Origin: Muribaculaceae bacterium
GTDB lineage: Bacteria; Bacteroidota; Bacteroidia; Bacteroidales; Muribaculaceae
Reading direction: 5' to 3'
Assembly (NCBI GenBank): GCA_016290325.1
Contig: JAEETL010000031.1
Coordinates: forward strand, 1 to 33,363
Length of the DNA stretch: 33,363 bases
Shown here: one piece after another, positions 23,028 through 30,305 of the stretch
Layout: each line of letters begins with the position of its first letter
Numbering within the stretch: position 1 is the stretch's first letter
Notes under the pieces: model-generated
Seen by the model: the letters and a program-made list of their open reading frames with translations, nothing else
What the model was told of the DNA's origin: nothing
Databases searched by the model: none
Program-made: the position numbers and the translations under genes

Positions 23028-23072
23028 AATTGTTAGGCTATTTTGATGGAGAATAGTAATCTCTCAATGCTG

Positions 23073-23080
23073 CAAAGATA
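23073..23080 (-). promoter_or_regulatory. -7 box for the 242-aa protein
   Basis: The minus strand reads TATCTTTG followed by C, preceded by a T-rich tract. Confidence 0.45.
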
Positions 23081-23187
23081 TAAAAAAATGCTCATTATTG
23101 GCTGAAGATGACGTGAACATTATCATAATTATGGTTTTATATTGCTTTTTCTGGGGGAGCGCACGCTCCCCCTTTTTGCGCCGTTCA

Positions 23188-23275
23188 ACGCCTTAAGACG
23201 CCTTTTAACGCCTTATTGGCGTTTTGCAAACGCCTCTCAATCAGGCGTTGGGAGGTTTTTAAAGGTTTTTTAAAC
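23188..23275. repeat. ACGCC repeat cluster with alternative hairpins and TAAAGGTTTT tract, copy 1
   Basis: ACGCCTT occurs at 23188, 23198 and 23208 (10-bp period). GGCGTTT (23218-23224) and AAACGCC (23228-23234) form a hairpin, and AACGCCT (23229-23235) can instead pair with AGGCGTT (23243-23249), so the two structures exclude each other. TCAATCAGG...GGAGGTTTTTAAAGGTTTT (23237-23270) is repeated in similar form at 24678-24709. It resembles a REP-like intergenic element. The rest of 23028-23364 has no gene. Confidence 0.6.
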
Positions 23276-23364
23276 AAAATGATATCATGACTATTATTTG
23301 GTATAATTTTTGCAGTGTTTTTATAATAGGTTACCTAAATTATTAACATAACTAAAGTACCATT

Positions 23365-23781
23365 ATGAATCCACAATTATTAGCCTTTTATGATGATGAG
23401 ATGACCGCGACCAGATTAGAACAAGATTTGACTGCAAGCGGTATAGACTGTGTTGTTGAGAAAGCACCAAAGAGGAGCACCTATGATGTCATGATCGATC
23501 ATAGTATTTTTTGTTTCGCAGTATTTGTTGATCATAAAGATTACACTCAAGCAAAAGAGGTTCTTAAACAATTCAATGAAGCAAGAGACGAAGAAACTCC
23601 TTGGTGCCCAAAATGTGGGTCTCAAGAAGTCACAAAGACTGTAGTTCATCATGAGCATGGTCCACAATGGTTGTGGTGTTTATTTCCCTCACCACTTGCA
23701 GCACCCTTATATTTCGAAGATTATGATGTAGAGGAATATCACTGTAATAGTTGTGGGCACGATTTTAAACGCTCAGTTTAG
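23365..23781 (+). CDS. DUF2007-type protein with C-terminal zinc ribbon
   Basis: 138 aa. The N-terminal half (LAFYDDEMTATRLEQDLTAS, GIDCVVEKAP, FAVFVDHKDYTQAKEVLKQF) has the DUF2007 fold, a small ferredoxin-like putative signal-transducing domain that often receives residues in a short groove. The C-terminal half has two CxxC pairs (WCPKCGS and YHCNSCGHDF) making a zinc ribbon. It is cytosolic, with no signal. Its 3' end overlaps that of the convergent EEP gene by 9 bp. Confidence 0.75.
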   Translation: MNPQLLAFYDDEMTATRLEQDLTASGIDCVVEKAPKRSTYDVMIDHSIFCFAVFVDHKDYTQAKEVLKQFNEARDEETPWCPKCGSQEVTKTVVHHEHGPQWLWCLFPSPLAAPLYFEDYDVEEYHCNSCGHDFKRSV

Positions 23782-24552
23782 GGTTAGGACCAGTGTGGCA
23801 ATGACTGGATAGTGGTCGCTTAGTTCAACCGGTATGACCTGCGACTCTATAGTGTGCCAGGCACCTTTGGGTTGGGCTAGGATGTAGTCAATTTTCTCAC
23901 TGGGGGCATTGACGCTGAAAGTGAAATCGCGCGTTGTGCAGTCAAGCCATTGGTTCATGAGTTGTCCAATCACTGGGTCGTCGGGCGATGCATTAAAGTC
24001 ACCGGCTAATATAACGGGGAGCGTCGAGCTGGAGTAATGTTCCAGAATGAACTGAGCCTGTGCCGCTCGGCTTACACTATCAAAGGCTTCAAGATGGGTG
24101 CACGCGAACATGATGGTGTCGCCATCGGCAAGGATGAAGGTCCCCTGGAGCAGGCCCCGTTGCTCCATGCGCTCGACGGGATGAGGCAATTTGATGTTGT
24201 GGACATCGACAAACTGATGCCGCGTGAGCAGGCCGATGCCATATTGGCCTCCGCTGAACTTGATGGTGGGTCCGAACAGCCCCTGCATGCCGCTATAGTA
24301 GGCCAACTCGGTGATGAAATCACGGTGATTCTGATGTGGGCAATTGGAACGCTGGGTGTTGTAATCCACTTCTTGCAGTGCGACAAAGTCGGGCTGGTAT
24401 TGCTTGATGAACTGTCCTATCTGCTGCAGGCTGGCATCATGGCCAGCATGGATATTAAAGGTCATGATCCTGATGGTATCGTTGTGACCTTGAGCCGAGG
24501 CCGCACATGCCAGCAGCCATGCCGAAATCAGAAGTATATGACGGAGTCTCAT
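23773..24552 (-). CDS. Secreted endonuclease/exonuclease/phosphatase-family protein
   Basis: 259 aa with signal peptide (MRLRHILLISAWLLACAASA). EEP-fold motifs: IRIMTFNIHAG, FVALQEVDYNT (metal-binding Glu), ACTHLEAFD, VILAGDFNASPDD and the terminal LSDHYPVIAT (Asp-His pair). Exported EEP enzymes hydrolyse phosphodiesters, for example nucleic acids, sphingomyelin or inositol phosphates; substrate unknown here. It has its own TAnnTTTG box at 24579-24586. Confidence 0.85.
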   Translation of the reverse strand: MRLRHILLISAWLLACAASAQGHNDTIRIMTFNIHAGHDASLQQIGQFIKQYQPDFVALQEVDYNTQRSNCPHQNHRDFITELAYYSGMQGLFGPTIKFSGGQYGIGLLTRHQFVDVHNIKLPHPVERMEQRGLLQGTFILADGDTIMFACTHLEAFDSVSRAAQAQFILEHYSSSTLPVILAGDFNASPDDPVIGQLMNQWLDCTTRDFTFSVNAPSEKIDYILAQPKGAWHTIESQVIPVELSDHYPVIATLVLTLN

Positions 24553-24578
24553 AGATGATGAAGAACTGGTTAGATGCG

Positions 24579-24586
24579 CAAAAATA
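24579..24586 (-). promoter_or_regulatory. -7 box for the EEP gene
   Basis: The minus strand reads TATTTTTG followed by C, about 27 nt before the ATG at 24552. The remainder of 24587-24748 has only the repeat copy at 24678-24709. Confidence 0.45.
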
Positions 24587-24677
24587 CTAATTATTTCATT
24601 ATGAGGGTAATGGCTTTACCTCATTTTTGCGTCTTTAGATGATTATCAACCCCTCATCGGCTTGCTGAAAAGCGCTG

Positions 24678-24709
24678 TCAATCAGGATTTTGGGGGTTTT
24701 AAAGGTTTT
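24678..24709. repeat. TCAATCAGG...TAAAGGTTTT intergenic repeat, copy 2
   Basis: Similar to 23237-23270: TCAATCAGG, a G-rich segment, then TTTTAAAGGTTTT. The ACGCC hairpins of copy 1 are not preserved here. Confidence 0.5.
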
Positions 24710-24748
24710 GGGAGGATAAAACACGTTTCTTAATAGGCGTAAAATGAT

Positions 24749-24785
24749 AAACTGCATCGTGTTGAGAACCAGCACGATGCAGTTT
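24749..24785. terminator. Terminator of the four-gene redox/hydrolase operon
   Basis: AAACTGCATCGTG (24749-24761) pairs perfectly with CACGATGCAGTTT (24773-24785), 13 bp, 11-nt loop, T-rich on both sides. Confidence 0.8.
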
Positions 24786-24881
24786 TGTGTTCCCTCTTGC
24801 TAGATGCTTTTTCTCACATGAGTAGCCTATCGCATCTAACTTGATGGGGATGGTATCCTTCTCGAGTTTAATTCTATGGAA

Positions 24882-25889
24882 TCATTTCAGTTGGCCATAC
24901 ACCTCGTCGGAGACGGGCTCCAGCCACTCGTTGCTGGCTCCTTCCTGCACGTCCTTGTGGTAGGTGAGGTGCTGGAACCACGAGTCCTTGGCGGCTCCAT
25001 GCCAGTGCTTGACCTCGGCCGGGACAGCGATGATGGTGCCGGGAGTCATCTCAATGGCATCTTTGCCCCACTCTTGGTACCAGCCACGGCCAGCGACACA
25101 AATCAGCATCTGCACCTGCTTGTGATGGACGTGCCAGTTGTTACGGCAGCCTGGTTCGAAGGTGACATTAAACATTCCGTCTCCCATATCGGCCAAGTAA
25201 CTGTTGCCATTGAAGAATTGCCCATAGGGGTTGAGTTCACCTTTCGGCCATTTGCTGCTCAGGGTGTATCCCTGCTGGTTGAGCCAAGCACAGAGTTCAT
25301 CGACGAGCTCCTGAGAGTTGCCCATGTTCACTGCGCCCTGCTTGTGAGCAGCCAGTTGCGGTGCCACGCCACCAAGGCCGCTGAGGGCAGCCACGGTGAC
25401 AATCTCGCGGTCGGCAGCATTGAGCTGGTCACCAGCGAAAATATCGCCAAAGAGATGCGACTTCAGGTAATAGTCGTCCTGGGGACAGAAGTCGTAGTCA
25501 AATGGACGTCCTGAGAGTTGCGTCTGGTTCTTCTTGCCCAGTTCATAGGCCGCCTTTGCATCGTCCCACTCGGCGGGGCGTGTCCAGGGCTTGCCTTCCT
25601 GCCAATTAGCCTGTTTGTTCTCCAACACCTTGCCAAGCACGCCTAGCGCATTAAGCGAACGTGGGAATCCCGTGTAGGCATACAGCTGTGAGAAAGCCTC
25701 TTTCAACTCATTGATGGTCACGCCATTGTCGAGTGCCATGCGCACGGCAGGCTCTAAGCGCTCCAAATCACCCTGCGCCATCAGGCAGGCACATGCCGCC
25801 AACCCTTTTTGACGCTCTGTCAAAGTTTGTCCTTGCATTGTTACCATAGTCATCAATACAACAATTAATAATGTTACGATTTTTCTCAT
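24882..25889 (-). CDS. Exported carboxymuconolactone-decarboxylase/cupin fusion protein
   Basis: 335 aa from ATG 25889 (MRKIVTLLIVVLMTMVTMQG, a signal peptide); an ATG one codon earlier is equally possible, while the far upstream ATG at 25928 would overlap the neighbouring gene. Two CMD/AhpD-like segments (about 25-95 and 135-210) contain LNALGVLGKVL and REIVTVAALSGLGGVAPQLA. A cupin domain follows (about 240-315) with metal-ligand-like HVHHKQVQ and HWH. The CxxC of peroxidase-active AhpD is not evident. Members of this fusion family sit beside aldo/keto reductases in Bacteroidetes. It is the last gene of the operon, 11 nt after AKR1. Confidence 0.8.
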   Translation of the reverse strand: MRKIVTLLIVVLMTMVTMQGQTLTERQKGLAACACLMAQGDLERLEPAVRMALDNGVTINELKEAFSQLYAYTGFPRSLNALGVLGKVLENKQANWQEGKPWTRPAEWDDAKAAYELGKKNQTQLSGRPFDYDFCPQDDYYLKSHLFGDIFAGDQLNAADREIVTVAALSGLGGVAPQLAAHKQGAVNMGNSQELVDELCAWLNQQGYTLSSKWPKGELNPYGQFFNGNSYLADMGDGMFNVTFEPGCRNNWHVHHKQVQMLICVAGRGWYQEWGKDAIEMTPGTIIAVPAEVKHWHGAAKDSWFQHLTYHKDVQEGASNEWLEPVSDEVYGQLK

Positions 25890-25900
25890 CATGATAGTTT

Positions 25901-26935
25901 TTATTTGTTTTTCGCAGCCTGTACCCACACTGGCTCCTCGCTCATCGTGGGCTTGTTGACTGCCATTACTCCCGACAGATTATGCGGCACGTATGGCTCT
26001 TCCAGATAACGGATGTCATCGGTGGTGAGCTTGACATCGAGCGACTTGACTGCCCCCTCGATGTGATGTAGCTTGGTGGCTCCGACGATGGGCGATTCTA
26101 CCTTGGTCAGCAGCCAGGCAAGGGATATCTGAGTCATATCTACCCCATAGCGGTCGGCCAGCTCGACAACACGCTCCACGATGCGGTTGTCCTGCTCGGC
26201 CGTGGCGTCATACTTGAAGTGCATGAACGAGTCCTCCTGCTGTCGCTTTGACGTCTCACCAGGGCGCTTGGCCAGTTTTCCTGACGCTAGGGCGCTGTAG
26301 GGCGTCATCGCGATATTCTCCTCACGGCAATAGGGGAACATCTCGCGTTCCTCCTCACGCATGATGAGGTTGTAATGGTTCTGCACCGAAATGAACTTCG
26401 CCCAACCGTTTTTCTCGGCTAGCGCATTCATCTTTGCCACCTGATAGGCGTAGGCATTGGCGATGCCGATATAGCGAGCCTTGCCGTCGCTGACGGCGTC
26501 GTTCATGCCCTGCAAGATTTCCTCGGCGGGTGTCTTGTAGTCCCAGATGTGGTAAATATAAAGGTCCACATAGTCCATGCCGAGGTGCTCAAGGCTGCTG
26601 TCAATGTTATTCAGCACGTGCTGACGACCGTCGATGCCTTGTTGAATCTCCTCCTCGGTGCGGGGCAGGAACTTGGTGGCCACTACAACATCCTCGCGGC
26701 GGGCCATGTCGCGCAACGCCCTTCCCACGAATTGCTCCGATGTGCCCAGCTGGTAGGCAATGGCCGTGTCAAAGAAGTTCACGCCCAGGTCAAGCGAGCG
26801 GCGGATGATGTCGCGGGTATGCTCCTCGTCGATTGTCCACGAGTGCTGCCCGATGCTGGCATCGCCAAATCCCATACAGCCCAGGCAGATGCGCGATACC
26901 ATGAGATCTGAATTGCCTAGTTTAACGTATTCCAT
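25901..26935 (-). CDS. Aldo/keto reductase (AKR1)
   Basis: 344 aa NAD(P)H-dependent oxidoreductase of the AKR fold. Catalytic tetrad by position: Asp56 (NFFDTAIAY), Tyr61, Lys88 (VVATKF) and His129 (LYIYHIWD). QNHYNLI and the C-terminal VGATKLHHIEGAVKSLD cofactor-binding region are present. No signal peptide. Its ATG lies 1 nt after the stop of the amidohydrolase (TGATATG), indicating co-translation. Substrate not predictable; the operon suggests carbonyl reduction of an aromatic or sugar-derived compound. Confidence 0.88.
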   Translation of the reverse strand: MEYVKLGNSDLMVSRICLGCMGFGDASIGQHSWTIDEEHTRDIIRRSLDLGVNFFDTAIAYQLGTSEQFVGRALRDMARREDVVVATKFLPRTEEEIQQGIDGRQHVLNNIDSSLEHLGMDYVDLYIYHIWDYKTPAEEILQGMNDAVSDGKARYIGIANAYAYQVAKMNALAEKNGWAKFISVQNHYNLIMREEEREMFPYCREENIAMTPYSALASGKLAKRPGETSKRQQEDSFMHFKYDATAEQDNRIVERVVELADRYGVDMTQISLAWLLTKVESPIVGATKLHHIEGAVKSLDVKLTTDDIRYLEEPYVPHNLSGVMAVNKPTMSEEPVWVQAAKNK

Positions 26936-26936
26936 A

Positions 26937-28283
26937 TCAGTTCTTTCTCTTAAAAATGATGTTCATTGTTTCCTGACTGAGTGGTGAGAGGTCTTGCAGT
27001 TTAAGCGACTTCACCATGTGCAGCGTTCCCTGCTTGTATTTTTGGAAATGAGCCGTCTGGATGTGATGCTGGTAGGCCTCCTGCGATGCATAGATTTCGA
27101 GGATGCGGATTTGTGTTGAGTCTTCCTTCATCTGCGTGGGGAAGAGGCACAGGACTCCTGGCTCAGTCTTCAGACTCTCCTGCTGAATCTCACTCGCTGC
27201 AGCGAGATACGCTGTGAGGTATTCAGGATAGACCTCGATTTCGGCAAGACGGACGAGCATCGGTTGATCTTGACTATCTGCCACAGGCGTTGTAGCCGAC
27301 AATCCTAACAACCATTTGGCATTTTTCCACAGTATCATCTCTTTGAACGGCGCCAGATCGGGCTCGTCGGTGAGGTACTGTTTCATCCTCGCGAGGCCTT
27401 GAGTGAGCACCTGTGGAGCGACATAGGGATAGTCTGAGCCATAGAGCAGATGGTCGGGTGTGGTAATGGTGAGCATCATACGGATGGTCTCGGGTGAATG
27501 GGCTCCTGCCAGGTCATAATAGAGCGCAGCGAGGTTGGCCTCCCAATCGATATCGCCCACCATCTTGTTGGCTTGCATGACGGGCGTGAGCGACTTCATG
27601 CGCGGCACGGCCAGCGGCAGATAGGCCCCGCAATGGGGAACCACAACCTTCAAATTAGGATAGCGGGCCAACACATTGCGGCTGATCATGTTGGTCACAG
27701 CGCGGGTGGTTTCCGACAGGTATTCCTGCATGGCTAGCGGCGTCTGAGCCATCACCTCATGATTGACGGGATTAGGGCAATGCGGATGCAGGATGATGAC
27801 TGCCTGTCGCTCGTTGAGCACGGCAAAAAGCGTGTCGAGTTCAGGCGTGCCCAAATATTGTCCCTGGACGTTTGTCGCCAGCTTGATGCCATCGGCTTTC
27901 AATGTGTCAAGGGCATAAATGGCCTCATGGATGGCAGCATTGACATCGGGCAACGGCAGGGCGGCGCAGAACAGGAAACGGCCTGCATGCTCGCGCTTGA
28001 TGCGGGCCGCCTCCTCGTTAGTTTCTCTTACAATAAGGGCTGATGACGGTTGCGGGGCCGCTAGCGTCAGCACCGAAGTCTCGACACCCGTCTCATCCAT
28101 CCACCTGAGATGGCTCTCCACGTCATACTTGGGCAGTGGAAATCCCTCCTCCATAAGCCGACCCTCAGCGTCCAGGGCCGAGACGAAGCCAGGAGTGATG
28201 ATGTGGCTGTGCACATCAATCACTCCCTGGGCCAATGCACTAAATGCTATTGCCATGCATAGAAAAGTGACTCTGATTCTCAT
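26937..28283 (-). CDS. Exported amidohydrolase fused to an antibiotic-biosynthesis-monooxygenase (ABM) domain
   Basis: 448 aa from ATG 28283 (MRIRVTFLCMAIAFSALAQG, signal peptide). The next residues VIDVHSHIITPGF give His25 and His27, the first metal ligands of amidohydrolase family 2, and LYGSDYPY carries the late Asp. Residues about 340-440 form an ABM-type ferredoxin-like domain (PMLVRLAEIEVYPEYLTAYL, EIYASQEAYQHHIQT). Amidohydrolase-2 enzymes often decarboxylate or hydrolyse aromatic acids; ABM domains resemble quinone or haem oxygenases. The fusion is unusual. Start codon is 1 nt after the upstream stop (TGATATG). Confidence 0.82.
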   Translation of the reverse strand: MRIRVTFLCMAIAFSALAQGVIDVHSHIITPGFVSALDAEGRLMEEGFPLPKYDVESHLRWMDETGVETSVLTLAAPQPSSALIVRETNEEAARIKREHAGRFLFCAALPLPDVNAAIHEAIYALDTLKADGIKLATNVQGQYLGTPELDTLFAVLNERQAVIILHPHCPNPVNHEVMAQTPLAMQEYLSETTRAVTNMISRNVLARYPNLKVVVPHCGAYLPLAVPRMKSLTPVMQANKMVGDIDWEANLAALYYDLAGAHSPETIRMMLTITTPDHLLYGSDYPYVAPQVLTQGLARMKQYLTDEPDLAPFKEMILWKNAKWLLGLSATTPVADSQDQPMLVRLAEIEVYPEYLTAYLAAASEIQQESLKTEPGVLCLFPTQMKEDSTQIRILEIYASQEAYQHHIQTAHFQKYKQGTLHMVKSLKLQDLSPLSQETMNIIFKRKN

Positions 28284-28284
28284 A

Positions 28285-29226
28285 TCATTCCATACTGTGC
28301 TCCCAGCCACCGCGGGTATCGATGCCAGTGGCATCAGCCAGTTTCTCTAATCGTGCTACTTCTTCGGCGGTTAGCTGAATCTTTGCGGCTTCTGCGGCCT
28401 CAATGACGTGGCGCTCCTTGGTCGCTCCAATGAGAGGCAACGCACCCTTGGCGATGGCCCAAGCGATGCCTATCTGTGAACACGATGCACCATATTTCTG
28501 GCCGATTGCGGTCATCTCATTGGTTAGAGCCTCCAATTGAGGCAATACGGGGTTGTACTTCTTGCCACGGTCACTCTCCTCGGGCAGCGGATTCGCCTTG
28601 TTGTACTTGCCGCTGAGCGCACCTTGCTCCAGCACCATATAGGCCCAGAACTCGATGCCGTTCTTCTTACAATAGTCCAGCACGCCACCTTTCTCGCTAG
28701 AGCGGTACAATAACGAGAAATGATTCTGAACGGCCGATATCTTGAAGCCTGCTTTGCCCAGGATTTCGTTAGCACGTTCAATCTCCTGGATGTTATGGTT
28801 GGAGACACCCACGTGTTTCACCTTACCGCTCTGGAGCAAAGGAATCAGGCCGGGAGTCCAGCGTTCCACGTCCATCGGGTTGTGAATCCAGTAGATGTCG
28901 ATGTAACCGCAGTCCATACGCTCGATGGATGCGTCGGCCATCTTCTCGACGCTATTCTCAAAAATCTCGGCAATTTGAGGTGTGAATTTGGTTGAAATCG
29001 CTACATCGTTGCGATTTACACCCTTAGCGAGTGTGCCGAGGATGCGTTCCGATTCGCCCATGCCGTAAACCGTGGCTGTATCCCACAGATTCAGTCCAGC
29101 CTTCATCGCTGCCTCAAATACGGGTTTCAGATTCTCAACATCGGTATTGGAACCGAACACAGCATCTCCGCCAAATGCACCTGCGCCCCAAGCCCAGGTT
29201 CCTAATGCAATCTTTGTCTCCTTCAT
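28285..29226 (-). CDS. Aldo/keto reductase (AKR2)
   Basis: 313 aa from ATG 29226 (MKETKIALGTWAWGAGAFGG); a longer frame to 29271 would start inside its own promoter box. The catalytic tetrad is Asp49 (LNLWDTATVY), Tyr54, Lys80 (ISTKF) and His115 (YWIHNP). It is the first gene of the operon and is followed 1 nt later by the amidohydrolase. It is diverged from AKR1, so the two are not a recent duplication. Confidence 0.88.
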   Translation of the reverse strand: MKETKIALGTWAWGAGAFGGDAVFGSNTDVENLKPVFEAAMKAGLNLWDTATVYGMGESERILGTLAKGVNRNDVAISTKFTPQIAEIFENSVEKMADASIERMDCGYIDIYWIHNPMDVERWTPGLIPLLQSGKVKHVGVSNHNIQEIERANEILGKAGFKISAVQNHFSLLYRSSEKGGVLDYCKKNGIEFWAYMVLEQGALSGKYNKANPLPEESDRGKKYNPVLPQLEALTNEMTAIGQKYGASCSQIGIAWAIAKGALPLIGATKERHVIEAAEAAKIQLTAEEVARLEKLADATGIDTRGGWEHSME

Positions 29227-29268
29227 AATAGTGTTATCTTTATTAAAATGAATGTTTTTTTCTGTTTG

Positions 29269-29276
29269 CAAAGGTA
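29269..29276 (-). promoter_or_regulatory. -7 box for the four-gene operon
   Basis: The minus strand reads TACCTTTG followed by C, about 42 nt before the AKR2 ATG. The divergent araC promoter lies about 55 bp away. Confidence 0.55.
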
Positions 29277-29330
29277 CGAAGACATGATGACCTCCCAGTT
29301 AAACAAATTACTGATAAACCAACCAAATGC

Positions 29331-29385
29331 TTGGAATATTACTAAAGAACATGTAATTTTGCATAAATTATGCATAAATTATGCA
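29331..29385 (+). promoter_or_regulatory. AraC-family gene promoter with two overlapping palindromes at the start site
   Basis: TTG (29331-29333), 20-nt spacer, TAATTTTG (29354-29361). Two copies of TGCATAAATTATGCA (29360-29374 and 29371-29385), an odd palindrome with a central A, share TGCA and are 11 bp apart, directly over the expected transcription start. This is operator-like geometry on one helical face. Confidence 0.6.
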
Positions 29386-29391
29386 CGTATT

Positions 29392-30291
29392 ATGAGCAAA
29401 ATCCTTAAAGTCCATAACGTCAACGATTATGCAAGGTACATCGGTGCTCCTGTACTGCATCAGCTCGTTTCGGTCATCCACTATGACGAGCTGGAACATT
29501 GCCGCCACTCGTTGAACAACTACGACGTCTACGGGCTTTTTATTGCCGATGAGATGTTGGAGAATCTGACCTATGGCCTTACTCAGTATGACCTGCACCG
29601 CCATGCCTTGATGTGCGTATCGCCTGGGCAGATAGGTGGTAAGGCTGATGTCGGAGAGGAAATACAGACAAAAGGTTGGGCCCTGTTGTTTGATCCCGTT
29701 CTGATAAATGGCACTGACCTGGAAAAACGGATGCATGCCTACAGCTTTTTCTCTTATAACACCAACGAAGCCCTTCTCATGGATGAAGGTCAACGACAAA
29801 TCATCGTCACCCTGCTGGAAGCCTTAAGGGAGGAACTGAGTGGTAGTGGGGACGACCACCAACAGCACATCATCGTGTCCTATATTGAACTGGTGCTTGC
29901 ACATGTGGCCCGTTTCTATGCTAAGCAACTCTCATTGCAGACGGCAAAAACCAATGACCTCTTGACAAGGTTCGAAAATCTGCTGAATCGCTATTATGCC
30001 GACGGCATCTATCGCACCCACGGGCTCCCCACCGTGAAGTATTGCGCCCAGGAACTTTTCCTGTCGCCCAATTACTTTGGCGACTTGATTCATCAGATGA
30101 CCGATGATACAGCAAGTAATGCCATCCGTCGCTTCGTCATGCAACGTGCCCAGAAATTGCTCATCAGCGGCACTAGCATCACTCAAACTGCCGAGATGCT
30201 AGGATTTGACTATCCGCAACACTTTACCCGCATGTTCAAGAAATTCTATGGCGTGACGCCAAAGGCCTATCTGAAGCAAATGTCAAGATAA
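29392..30291 (+). CDS. AraC-family transcriptional regulator
   Basis: 299 aa from ATG 29392 (MSKILKVHNVNDYARYIGAP); the longer frame from 29248 would include the promoter and operator. A cupin-like sensing region (LVSVIHYDELEHCRH, MCVSPGQIGG, GWALLFDP) precedes the C-terminal AraC double helix-turn-helix (about 200-297), including YCAQELFLSPNYFGDLI, MLGFDYPQHFTRMFKKFYGV and TPKAYLKQ. It is divergent from the AKR/amidohydrolase operon and likely controls it. Inducer unknown. Confidence 0.88.
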   Translation: MSKILKVHNVNDYARYIGAPVLHQLVSVIHYDELEHCRHSLNNYDVYGLFIADEMLENLTYGLTQYDLHRHALMCVSPGQIGGKADVGEEIQTKGWALLFDPVLINGTDLEKRMHAYSFFSYNTNEALLMDEGQRQIIVTLLEALREELSGSGDDHQQHIIVSYIELVLAHVARFYAKQLSLQTAKTNDLLTRFENLLNRYYADGIYRTHGLPTVKYCAQELFLSPNYFGDLIHQMTDDTASNAIRRFVMQRAQKLLISGTSITQTAEMLGFDYPQHFTRMFKKFYGVTPKAYLKQMSR

Positions 30292-30305
30292 GTTTTCTTT
30301 AATGG

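Noticed and set aside
24829..24846. ATCAAGTTAGATGCGATA on the minus strand resembling the IKLDA segment of the MNYPLIS ORF
   Set aside because: Only about 15 of 18 bases match and no surrounding similarity exists; probably chance.
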